From positions 1 through 46,657 of the forward strand of contig JBDUDR010000004.1 of assembly GCA_040002845.1 (NCBI GenBank): 46,657 nucleotides of DNA. Reading direction: 5' to 3'. The notes under the pieces were generated by a model. It was not told the origin of the DNA and made no database searches. It saw only the letters and a program-made list of their open reading frames with translations. Shown piece by piece: positions 26,132 to 34,061 of the stretch. A program made the translations under genes and the position numbers. The first letter of the stretch is position 1. Every line of letters begins with the position of its first letter. The DNA is from JBDUDR01 sp040002845. Its GTDB lineage: Bacteria; Actinomycetota; Actinomycetes; Propionibacteriales; Nocardioidaceae.

Positions 26132-27319
26132 GTGAACAAGACAGCTGGACGCGCGGGAGTTGCCGTGCTGGCGCTGGCGTTGACCACGACCGGGCTCGTA
26201 TCCGGTGGTGCGTCTGCGCAGCCGGTCGGGTCGCGAACAACGCAGAGTACAGCAGCGAGGACACACACGACGACGGTCAAGGTCGTTGCCAATGGGCTGA
26301 ACACCCCACGTGGGCTCGTGTATGACCGAGCCCATCACCGAGTGCTGGTGGCTGAGGCCGGCCTTGAAGCCGGAGACACCGGTCCCTGCACGACCGGTGA
26401 AGAAGGCACACCGCTGTGCTTTGGGCCGACCGGTTCGATCTTCCAATACTCAGAAAATGGCGGGTTTACAGGACGCCGCGTCACCCACCTGCCGTCGGAG
26501 GCGATCCCCGGAGGGGGGGCCGTCCTGGGGCTGCACGACCTCTCGCTATACCGCGGTCGGCTTACCGCCGTATTCGGACTTCTTGGAACCACGGTAACGC
26601 GCACCGGGCTAGGCCCCGATGCGGGTTTGATGGGCCAGGTCGCACATGTGAGACATTCGGGAAATGTGACTGCGTTTGGTGACATCCCGGTGTTCGAGGA
26701 GCAGCTATACGGTGCCAATGAGGAGTCGGATGCCTACGGAGTTCTCACCGGTCGGTTCGGGACGGTGGTTGTCAATCCAGGTGGCCACGAGGTGCATCCC
26801 AATGGCATTGGGGGCAACGACCTGCTGCGCGTTAAGCGCGACGGCACGATCAGCACGATCGCGGCATTCCCGGAGCGCCAATCGACTACGGACCCGACTG
26901 CCGAGATCGAGTCGGTTCCAACCTGCGTAGCACGCGGCCCGGACGGCGCCTTCTACGTCGGAGAGCTCACGGGTTATCCGTACTACCCCGGTGAAGCCCG
27001 GGTGTGGCGGGTAGTGCCAGGACACCGGCCGACGATCTACGCGCAGGGATTCACCAACATCATCGACTGCACGTTCGATCACAAGGGTCGCCTAATCGTG
27101 CTGGAGATCGCGCATCACGGTCTGCTCGACCCCAACCAAACTGGGGCCTTGATCAGGGTGAGGCACAACGGTGATCAGACCATCCTCGCCAGCCACGGGC
27201 TGACCAACCCAGGTGGCGTGGCAGTTGTTGGCCACGGAGTCTTCTACGTCACCAACTTCACCGCGAGCACAGACGGCACGGGTGAGTTGTTACGGGTCAC
27301 GCTGCACAGCCACCACTGA
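26132..27319 (+). CDS. Secreted ScyD/ScyE-family beta-propeller-like protein
   Basis: A 395-residue exported protein. Residues 1-29 form a Sec signal peptide (basic VNKTAGR, then a hydrophobic core, cleavage near GGASA-QP). The mature part has repeated propeller-like motifs such as GLNTPRGLVYDRAHHRVLVAEAG, DGAFYVGELTGYPYYPGEARVWRV and the late GLTNPGGVAVVGHGVFYVTNF. These match the ScyD/ScyE family, named for cyanobacterial scytonemin clusters but widespread in actinobacteria with unknown function. The GTG at 26132 follows GGAGGG by six bases. It interrupts the minus-strand cluster between the decayed and intact ATP-grasp genes and may be a later arrival. Confidence 0.82.
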   Translation: MNKTAGRAGVAVLALALTTTGLVSGGASAQPVGSRTTQSTAARTHTTTVKVVANGLNTPRGLVYDRAHHRVLVAEAGLEAGDTGPCTTGEEGTPLCFGPTGSIFQYSENGGFTGRRVTHLPSEAIPGGGAVLGLHDLSLYRGRLTAVFGLLGTTVTRTGLGPDAGLMGQVAHVRHSGNVTAFGDIPVFEEQLYGANEESDAYGVLTGRFGTVVVNPGGHEVHPNGIGGNDLLRVKRDGTISTIAAFPERQSTTDPTAEIESVPTCVARGPDGAFYVGELTGYPYYPGEARVWRVVPGHRPTIYAQGFTNIIDCTFDHKGRLIVLEIAHHGLLDPNQTGALIRVRHNGDQTILASHGLTNPGGVAVVGHGVFYVTNFTASTDGTGELLRVTLHSHH

Positions 27320-27332
27320 ACTAGACGGTGTT

Positions 27333-27366
27333 GGGGGTGTGGTGACGTTCACCTCGCCACACCCCC
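27333..27366. terminator. Hairpin terminator between convergent genes
   Basis: GGGGGTGTGG (27333-27342) and CCACACCCCC (27357-27366) form a perfect 10-bp stem with a 14-base loop. It lies between the stops of the ScyD-like gene and the last gene of the minus-strand operon and probably serves both. Confidence 0.7.
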
Positions 27367-27406
27367 ATGTGCCTGCGGAGCGCATAACTGTCGGATCGCG
27401 AGTGGG

Positions 27407-28729
27407 CTAGACCTGGTGGAAGCAGCAGGTGGCGGTCGCCCCGGTGGCCATGTTCACCACGCCGCCATCGAGTTCGCGTGACCCCCGCACCCAGATCCCA
27501 CCGAAGCCGCTGGCGAGCAAGATGGCGCCCCAGGTGAGCACCCACGGCTCGACGCCGTCGTCGGTCGGGAACAGCTCCGGCACCGGCCGGATCCGCTGTT
27601 GGAGGACGTTCGGCCCGTCCATGGCCGCGGCCAGGTGGTCGCGCCAGGTGTCCGCCTCGGTCTGCCAGCCGAGGACCACACCCTGGCCTGCGTGTTCCGC
27701 ACTCGGCTTCAGCACCAGCTCTTCGCGGTTCGCCTCCGCGTACGCCCGCAGATCGACCTGTGCACCATCGACGGTGACCGGCCCGGGACGGACCATCCGC
27801 GTCCACGGCAGGATCCGGTCCAGGGCGGCGAGCTCCTCGGCGGAGTAACGGTCCCGGTACGCCTCGTCTGACAACAGCGCCAGCGCACCCTTGCTGCCGT
27901 ACAGCTCGGAATCCAGCGGAGTGAAGATCGGCACCTCGCCCCGCTCAGCGGCCTGCAGGAGCGGCTCGATCAGCTTGGCGGCATCCGGCTGGATCACGTG
28001 CTCGACCAGGAACAACCGGTACAGCACGTCGACGGGACGGCCATCGAGCCAGACCCGGTCGTCGTGGTATTCCAGCTCGCTCAGTGAACATCCCTGCAGG
28101 TCGATGCCGTACGGTGCGAGCAACCTGGCGCTCTTGACCAGCTGCGCCGCCAGCTCCTGGTAGCTCTCCGGCCAGTCTGCGGCCGCCACGAACGGTCGAG
28201 TTCCGGTCGGCACCTTGGCCTCGATGAGGATGGACTGGACCAGCTGGTCCAACGTCTCGACATAGGTCAGCTTGTGTTCGGCGATGAAGTCGGCGATGAA
28301 CGGGTACTCGAGCATCGCCCGGTTGAGCTCGGTGTTGTCGAGACCGCCGATCGCGCTCCCCATGTTGGTCTCGAGCAGGTGGAAGCCAGCCTCGTCCCGG
28401 TACATGTCGGCGCGGGCCATCGGGCTCGGCGCCGGCCCGGCGCCGCGGACGACCGCCCGTACCTGCGGCTCGGCAAGCCCGACGGCCCGGGCGAAGGCGG
28501 CCAGGTCACCGCCGAAGATCCGGGCCGGGAGCCCGGTGAGTGCCGCCGTAAGCTGATCCAGATCGGAACGCAGCTGGCGGAAGTCGTCTCGCTCCAAGAA
28601 CGTCGGCCGGCTGAGGCAGCGCCCCATGTACATCGTGTCGGTGACGCTCGGCTTGGCCGAGGTCAGCACATCACTGGCGCGCGGCCCGTGGTCGGCGTAC
28701 GCCGCGAGATAGTCGTCGGTGAGAGTCAT
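27407..28729 (-). CDS. Circularly permuted ATP-grasp ligase, paralogue A
   Basis: A 440-residue enzyme whose motifs occur in permuted order. The metal-binding E-x-N (Glu120, Asn122 in LLETNMGSAIGG) comes before the nucleotide-binding LVLKP (Lys341) and AGQGVV, whereas in classical ATP-grasp enzymes the Lys comes first. This arrangement is known from glutathionylspermidine-synthase-like and CP_ATPgrasp proteins that make amide bonds. Other marks are DTMYMGRCLSRPTF near the N-terminus, YGSKGALALLSDE, LPWTRMVRPGPVTV and a C-terminal NMATGATATCCFH. It is the last gene of the long minus-strand operon, with AGGAGG upstream. I infer that it ligates an amino acid or peptide in the pathway; the substrate is unknown. 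Confidence 0.8.
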   Translation of the reverse strand: MTLTDDYLAAYADHGPRASDVLTSAKPSVTDTMYMGRCLSRPTFLERDDFRQLRSDLDQLTAALTGLPARIFGGDLAAFARAVGLAEPQVRAVVRGAGPAPSPMARADMYRDEAGFHLLETNMGSAIGGLDNTELNRAMLEYPFIADFIAEHKLTYVETLDQLVQSILIEAKVPTGTRPFVAAADWPESYQELAAQLVKSARLLAPYGIDLQGCSLSELEYHDDRVWLDGRPVDVLYRLFLVEHVIQPDAAKLIEPLLQAAERGEVPIFTPLDSELYGSKGALALLSDEAYRDRYSAEELAALDRILPWTRMVRPGPVTVDGAQVDLRAYAEANREELVLKPSAEHAGQGVVLGWQTEADTWRDHLAAAMDGPNVLQQRIRPVPELFPTDDGVEPWVLTWGAILLASGFGGIWVRGSRELDGGVVNMATGATATCCFHQV

Positions 28730-28751
28730 CCGGCCTCCTGCTCAAAACGAT

Positions 28752-28781
28752 GTGGGAGATGTGACCGACACGTGGGAGATG
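28752..28781. repeat. 10-base direct repeat between the two permuted ATP-grasp genes
   Basis: GTGGGAGATG occurs at 28752-28761 and 28772-28781, a 20-base period, in the short gap between paralogues B and A. It may be a processing or binding site, or a trace of the duplication. Confidence 0.7.
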
Positions 28782-28790
28782 GCAGCAAGG

Positions 28791-30119
28791 TCAGCGCCAG
28801 TCCTCGTGGAAACAGCAGGTCCCGGTCGCCCCGGTTGCCATGTTCACCACGCCGCCGGCCAGCTCCAGAGATCCGCGCACGATCATCCCTGCATAACCGC
28901 GGGCGCCGGTGAACGCGCCCCAGCTGAGCATCCAGGGCTCAACGCCGTCGTCGGTCGGGAACAGCTCCGCCACCGGGCGGATGCGGCGCTGCAGGACGTA
29001 CGCCGAGTCCATCGCCTCGCTCAGATGGCCTGCCCAGGCATCGACATCGGTCTGCCAGCCCGGCACGACCCCACTGCCGCCGAACTGCGCACACGGCTTC
29101 AGGACCAGGTCATCGCGGTTCGCCAGTGCGTACGCTGTCAGGTCCACCTGTGCACCGTCGACCGTGACCGGCCCCGGTCGGACCATTCTGGTCCACGGGA
29201 GGATCCGGTCGAGCGCCGCGAGATCCTCCTCGGTGTAGAAGTCCCGGTACGCCTCGTCCGACACCAGGGCGAGCGCTCCCTTGCTGCCGAACAGCTCGGA
29301 GTCCAGTGGGCTGAAGATCGACACCTGTCCGCGCTCGACGGCGCGCAGGATGGGTTCGAGCAGGTCCGGCCCGTCCGCGGACAGGAGATCTCCGACCATG
29401 AAGAGCCGATAGACGATGTCGACCAGACGATCCCCGACCCAGACCCGGTCGTCGTGGTAGTCCAGCGCGTCGAGTGGCCACGGCTCGAGATCGATGCCGA
29501 ACGGGGCCAGCAGCCTGGCGTTCTGCCACAGGTGCTGCTCGAGAGTCTCGAAGGCGCCTGGCATGTCGGTGACCACGACGAACGGCCGGGTTCCGGTCGG
29601 CACCTTGCACTCGATCAGCATGGTCTGCGCGAACTCTTCCAGTGTCTCGACGTAGGTCAGCTGGTGCTCCGCCACGAACTCTGCGATGAACGAGTGCTCG
29701 AGCATCGCCCGGTTGAGGACTGTGTTCTCGATGCCGCCGGCGGTGCTGCCGATGTTGATCTCCAGCAGTCGGAACCCGTTCTCGTCCTGGTACACATCGG
29801 CGCGGGCCAGTCGGCTCGGCGTGAGGCCGCGTCCGCGTACTACCGCTCGTATCTGCGGCTCGGCGAGCCCAGCGGCTCTGGCGAAGGCCGCGAGGTCACC
29901 GCCGAAGCTCCGGTCCGGGAGGCCGGCGAGTGCCGAGTGCAACACCTCGAGATCTCCACTCAGCTGATGAAGGTCCGGTCCGGCCAGGAACGCCGGACGG
30001 CTGAGACACCGGCCCAGGTACATGGTGTCGGTGACGCTTGGCAGTGCTTTCGTCTTGATCTCGCTCGCGAGCGGGCCGCGCTCGGCTACCACGGCCAGGT
30101 ACGCCTCCGTGAGTGTCAT
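28791..30119 (-). CDS. Circularly permuted ATP-grasp ligase, paralogue B
   Basis: A 442-residue paralogue of the downstream gene, alignable end to end. It has the N-terminal MTLTEAYLAVVAERGP, DTMYLGRCLSRPAFL, E-x-N in RLLEINIGSTAGG, YGSKGALALVSDE-like sequence (here FGSKGALALVSDE), LPWTRMVRPGPVTV, LVLKPCAQFGGSGVV and a terminal NMATGATGTCCFHE. The metal and ATP motifs are intact, so both paralogues should be active. I chose the ATG at 30119, preceded by GGAGCC, over an upstream ATG that adds 13 unrelated residues. It follows the MFS gene by 41 bases, the same order as in the broken copy at 24335-25796. Two tandem paralogues suggest two successive ligations or two substrates. Confidence 0.8.
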   Translation of the reverse strand: MTLTEAYLAVVAERGPLASEIKTKALPSVTDTMYLGRCLSRPAFLAGPDLHQLSGDLEVLHSALAGLPDRSFGGDLAAFARAAGLAEPQIRAVVRGRGLTPSRLARADVYQDENGFRLLEINIGSTAGGIENTVLNRAMLEHSFIAEFVAEHQLTYVETLEEFAQTMLIECKVPTGTRPFVVVTDMPGAFETLEQHLWQNARLLAPFGIDLEPWPLDALDYHDDRVWVGDRLVDIVYRLFMVGDLLSADGPDLLEPILRAVERGQVSIFSPLDSELFGSKGALALVSDEAYRDFYTEEDLAALDRILPWTRMVRPGPVTVDGAQVDLTAYALANRDDLVLKPCAQFGGSGVVPGWQTDVDAWAGHLSEAMDSAYVLQRRIRPVAELFPTDDGVEPWMLSWGAFTGARGYAGMIVRGSLELAGGVVNMATGATGTCCFHEDWR

Positions 30120-30160
30120 CTCGGCTCCTTCGATCCTGGCCTGCTGATCGTGTTGCACGG

Positions 30161-31489
30161 CTACCTGCCCTCGGTGATGACCGTGGGTTCCTCGGATGGC
30201 TGTGCCGCCAGCGGCGGGTCTGCCTGCTCGGTGGCGCGTTCGGCCGACTCACCGGGACCGGAGGGAGCAGGTTGGCGGATGCCGAGCCACGCCAGCACCA
30301 GCGCGACCAGGCAGGCGAGCCCCCAGCACCACCACGCGTTCACGCCGATCAGGTCCCAGGCGGCCACGCCGACGACGGGCCCGACTGCCGTACCCAGCCC
30401 GAACATCGCCTGCATCGACCCCATGTACCTGGCGGTCATGCCTGGCTGCGCGGCAATGCCCGGGTACGCAAACTCCGTTGGGCCGCTGACGATCTCCGAC
30501 AGGGTCCCGACGACGGTTCCGGCGACGAAGACCGAGACGCCCAGCGGGATCGACTGCAGGGACAGCCCCGCACCGAGCAGTACGAGCCCCACCGCCACGA
30601 CCAACCTGAGAGGCAACCGCTGGGTCACCTTCGTCACGAGCAGCTCGCAGCTGATAACCATGATGCCGTTCAGCGTGATGAGCGCTCCGTACCACGCTGT
30701 AGCCAGCCCCTCGGCCTTCATGGCGAGCGGTAGCGTGGTCACGTACTGGATGTAGGCGGCCGAGTTGATGAACATGGCCGCGAGGTAGAGCAGATACCGG
30801 CGGTCTGCGAGCAGAGCGCCGTACCCGGACCGCTGCCCGGTCGTCTGGGGCTCCTTCTCCTCCTCGTCCGGAGTGGATGCGACGATCTTCCGGCGAGGTA
30901 GCGCGATCGCTGCGATCACGGCATAGCAGCAGGCGGCGGCGGCTTCTGCCCAGAACAGCAGGTTGTAGGACACGGCCACCAGCAAGACGGCGACCACCGG
31001 CGCCGCGGTGGTGCCGAGGTTCAGCGCCAGCCGGTACATCGCGAAGATCATCACCTGCCGGTGCTTTGGGGTCAGCTCTGAGAGCAACGCCGCCGAGGCC
31101 GGCCGGTAGAGCTGAGCGACAGCACCGACGAGTATCACCGTGACGAGCAACGCGGGGTAGTACTGCACGTACAGCACTGCCACCAGGAGGGCAGCGCTAC
31201 CGACCATCGACACGATCGTCGCCCACCGCGCACCCAGCCTGTCGGCGAGCGAGCCGCCGGCGAGCACACCCAGCACCGCCCCCGCACCGTAGCCCCCGAG
31301 CGCCGTGCCGGCCTGGACCTCGGTGGATCCTCGGTGCGTCAAGAACAGAACAAGGAACGTCTGGATGAAGGCTCCGAGCTTGCTGACGAAGATACCGAGC
31401 AGCATCGCCCGGACCGGCACCGACGACTCGCGGAACGTCACCCAGATGCCGGCGTCATCCTTCGACCCGGCGCCTTTACGCGGGTTCAC
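30161..31489 (-). CDS. MFS transporter, probable product exporter
   Basis: A 442-residue major facilitator with 12 predicted helices. Cytoplasmic loop 2-3 reads GGSLADRLGARWAT, an A-motif. The N-terminus KDDAGIWVTFRESSVPVRAM is shared with the truncated paralogue at 25796. The central loop (about residues 200-220, TPDEEEKEPQTTGQR) is acidic, and the C-terminal tail is a hydrophilic extension. The GTG at 31489 lies eight bases after a GGAGG; the longer in-frame GTG at 31513 has no site. The start overlaps the DUF3326 gene. Position inside the biosynthetic operon suggests export of the product or self-resistance; this is inference. Confidence 0.85.
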   Translation of the reverse strand: MNPRKGAGSKDDAGIWVTFRESSVPVRAMLLGIFVSKLGAFIQTFLVLFLTHRGSTEVQAGTALGGYGAGAVLGVLAGGSLADRLGARWATIVSMVGSAALLVAVLYVQYYPALLVTVILVGAVAQLYRPASAALLSELTPKHRQVMIFAMYRLALNLGTTAAPVVAVLLVAVSYNLLFWAEAAAACCYAVIAAIALPRRKIVASTPDEEEKEPQTTGQRSGYGALLADRRYLLYLAAMFINSAAYIQYVTTLPLAMKAEGLATAWYGALITLNGIMVISCELLVTKVTQRLPLRLVVAVGLVLLGAGLSLQSIPLGVSVFVAGTVVGTLSEIVSGPTEFAYPGIAAQPGMTARYMGSMQAMFGLGTAVGPVVGVAAWDLIGVNAWWCWGLACLVALVLAWLGIRQPAPSGPGESAERATEQADPPLAAQPSEEPTVITEGR

Positions 31490-32759
31490 TGATGGCGACC
31501 TCCGAGAACTCACCGAGCGTGGTCAACGGCCGGCGCAAACTGTCCAGGCTGATTGCGTTTCGAAGCGCCAGCACGACCCCGGCAGCTTCTGGATAGTTGG
31601 CGACGTCGATCACACCCTCCAAGGCCAGCTTGTCGGCGGTGATGTCCAAGATCGTGTGGTTCTCCCGGACGGCGATCACCGGGATGCGCCGCCGCGCGGC
31701 TTGCAGCACCGGGACGCCTCCCAGCGCACTGGCCGGCGCGACCACCGCCACGACCTGACTCAGCCCGATGGTGTCGAGCAACCGCTGACGCCGCCCCGGC
31801 ACGATCTGGGGTGCCTGGCGCAGCCCGACCAGGACACACGCCAGGCCACAGGCGGACACGAACTCGCCCGCGCCACGGGCATCCACGACCCGGTTGGCGA
31901 GCGCGATCGCCTTGAAGTTGACGATCGGCGCATGCGCCGCCGGAACACCGTAGGTCCTCGCGATCAGGTGCGAGACGATCGCCTCCGCACCGCCGACCGG
32001 GTTCGGGTGCGTGCCGAGGAAATGACTCGTGTAGTCCTCGGTGGTCAGGCCTCGGACCTGCGTCGTCACCGCAATCGCGTCGGCGCCGGCATCCAGCAGT
32101 CGCCCCGCAGCCTCCAGTAGCACCTCCGGACGCTCAACCCGCCCGACATAGGCTCCGGACGCGTTGCGTACGCAGTGTGTTCCGACCGGACCGTCGGTCA
32201 CCACGAAGTCGACGACATCGATGCCATGCACCGCCCGAACCGTGTTGACGATGTTGAAGACATCCTCCAAAGCGGACGGCTCGGCCTGCTCCACGATGAG
32301 CCCGACCCGGTTAGCCCGCGGCCGGTACAGGTTTACCTCGCCCCGCAGGAACAGGTCGAGGCAGTAGCCCTCGGTGTAGAGCACTCGGGGCCCGGTTGAG
32401 ATGAAGTTGGACGCGTTGACCGCGTTGGGGTTGGTGACCACGTAGTCGGCGCTGGCGGCCAACAAGGCGGTGGCGGGTGCCGCGTCGCCGGCGTAGCCGC
32501 CGATCTCGCAGCCGATCCCGGTCGGCACCAAGCTCACGACCACGTCGGTTCCGTTGGCCGCGACCGGTTCGGGTTCGGGCAGCGGGCTGACCGCATGCCC
32601 TTCGTACTCGGTAGCCTCGACCACCACCTTCGTCGACGTCACCTCACTGATGTACCAGCGCAGCGGTTCCGCCTCGAACTGCTTCTCGATGGCGCCCAGC
32701 AGATCGCTCGCGGCCCCGAACGTGGCTCGGTCGATGACGTGCTTCCGGTTGACAATCAT
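31476..32759 (-). CDS. DUF3326 family protein
   Basis: A 427-residue soluble protein matching DUF3326 by my recollection of the family: SLVPTGIGCEIGGYAGDAAPATALLAASADYVVTNPNAVNAS near residues 75-115, GYCLDLFLRGEV, LGTHPNPVGGAEAIVSHL and VRENHTILDITADKL are its conserved-looking segments. The glycine-rich N-terminal loop and the Asn/His clusters look like an active or ligand-binding site, but no reaction is established for the family. It overlaps its neighbours on both sides, so it is a full member of the operon. It may act on a pathway intermediate. No transmembrane helix or signal is seen. Confidence 0.7.
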   Translation of the reverse strand: MIVNRKHVIDRATFGAASDLLGAIEKQFEAEPLRWYISEVTSTKVVVEATEYEGHAVSPLPEPEPVAANGTDVVVSLVPTGIGCEIGGYAGDAAPATALLAASADYVVTNPNAVNASNFISTGPRVLYTEGYCLDLFLRGEVNLYRPRANRVGLIVEQAEPSALEDVFNIVNTVRAVHGIDVVDFVVTDGPVGTHCVRNASGAYVGRVERPEVLLEAAGRLLDAGADAIAVTTQVRGLTTEDYTSHFLGTHPNPVGGAEAIVSHLIARTYGVPAAHAPIVNFKAIALANRVVDARGAGEFVSACGLACVLVGLRQAPQIVPGRRQRLLDTIGLSQVVAVVAPASALGGVPVLQAARRRIPVIAVRENHTILDITADKLALEGVIDVANYPEAAGVVLALRNAISLDSLRRPLTTLGEFSEVAISEPA

Positions 32760-34030
32760 GCATCCCTCTCCACCACGTCTTCGCTGGCAGCGACCGGGTC
32801 GATCTGAATCTGCCGCTCCAGGTCCTTGATCCGCCGGTAGTCGGCCTCGATCGCTGCCTGGTCCGGCGAGGCCAACACGACCCAGCCCAGGAAGCTGGTC
32901 ATGCTCGCCGCCGCAGGTACGAGATCGCCCGCGCCGTGATAGAAGTGCTTGGTCCAGAAGGTGGCGAGCGAGTCGACGTCCGCGAAGATGTCGGCGTTCC
33001 GCCAGATCCCGGCCCGCGGTGCTGAGATCACCACGCTGCAGACGTGCTGGAGCAGCTGGTAGCTCGAGTGGAACTCGCCACGCACCCGGTGCGCAACCGT
33101 GCGGAGCACTTGGTTGCTGCCGGTGGCCAGCTTGGCGATCATCATGTGACCGCCGCCGGCCTGCCGGGCCCCCAGCTCGACGAATCGGGGACCGTCAGCC
33201 GTCAGGATCACCTCGGTGTGCGAGCAGCCGTTGCGGAGGCCGAGGGCATCGAGCACCCGCTGCGCGTAGGGCCAGACGGTGAGCACCCCAGCGTCATCGG
33301 GAGACAGGAACTCGACCAGGTCATAGACCCCGATCCGATCACCTCGCTGCGACTTGCGGTATCGGCAGACGTCGACCAGTCCGTGCCTCCCGTCCACCGA
33401 GTAGGTGTTGATCATGTACTCGGTGCCTTCGGCGAACTCCTGCACCAGCACGGCGTCATTGCGCAGCTCGAGCTCGTTGAAATGGCCATAGATCTGGTCG
33501 AAGAACGGTCGCCAGTCAGCACCCGCCTCGACGATGTGGACGTCGTCGGTGCCGGCGCTCTTGGGAGGCTTCACCACGAGTCGCTCGCTGTGCAAGCCCG
33601 TGTCGTGCAGCCACTTCTCGATCTCGTCCGGGTCTGTGCCGCAGATCTGCCGCAGGTCTGGAATGCCGGCTCGGTGCACAGCCTGCGCCATCGCCCACTT
33701 GTCCCTGCGGGCCGCAATTAGCTCGGGCACGTTGCCGGTGCCGGGGGCGACCGGCTCGACGAGTGCATCGGCCAGCTCGACACCGGTCTCAGCTCCGGGA
33801 ATGACACACAGGGGCCGGTATGCCCGCAGGGTGTCGGCCAACCCGGCGAGGTCGCCGTCGAAGACGTGGACATGCCCGAAGTTCTCCGGGTGCCAGGACG
33901 GACGGTACGGCTCGGGAGGCACTGGCGTGGCGAGCACGGCAACCGGCTCGACCCCGGCTTCCCGGAACGCCGCGGGAAACTCCTGCCCGGTCCCCACCGG
34001 ATCGACAACCACCGCGTAGCGTTGCATCAT
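32756..34030 (-). CDS. ATP-grasp carboxylate-amine ligase
   Basis: A 424-residue classical ATP-grasp enzyme, here in canonical order. The first ATP-contacting Lys is in ARRDKWAMAQAVHRAGIP, the second in RLVVKPPKSAGTDDVHIV, and the metal ligands are in PRFVELGARQAGGGHM. The pre-ATP-grasp N-terminus (QRYAVVVDPVGTGQEFPAAFREAG) matches L-amino-acid ligases and carbamoyl-phosphate-synthase-like ligases that form peptide bonds via acyl phosphates. Two ATG codons are adjacent; the first overlaps a stop in the upstream frame and the second is better spaced from AGGAG. It probably joins two building blocks of the product. The substrates are unknown. Confidence 0.85.
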   Translation of the reverse strand: MMQRYAVVVDPVGTGQEFPAAFREAGVEPVAVLATPVPPEPYRPSWHPENFGHVHVFDGDLAGLADTLRAYRPLCVIPGAETGVELADALVEPVAPGTGNVPELIAARRDKWAMAQAVHRAGIPDLRQICGTDPDEIEKWLHDTGLHSERLVVKPPKSAGTDDVHIVEAGADWRPFFDQIYGHFNELELRNDAVLVQEFAEGTEYMINTYSVDGRHGLVDVCRYRKSQRGDRIGVYDLVEFLSPDDAGVLTVWPYAQRVLDALGLRNGCSHTEVILTADGPRFVELGARQAGGGHMMIAKLATGSNQVLRTVAHRVRGEFHSSYQLLQHVCSVVISAPRAGIWRNADIFADVDSLATFWTKHFYHGAGDLVPAAASMTSFLGWVVLASPDQAAIEADYRRIKDLERQIQIDPVAASEDVVERDA

Positions 34031-34061
34031 TCTCCTGCCTGCGCCCGTTGCCCGGGTGCTC

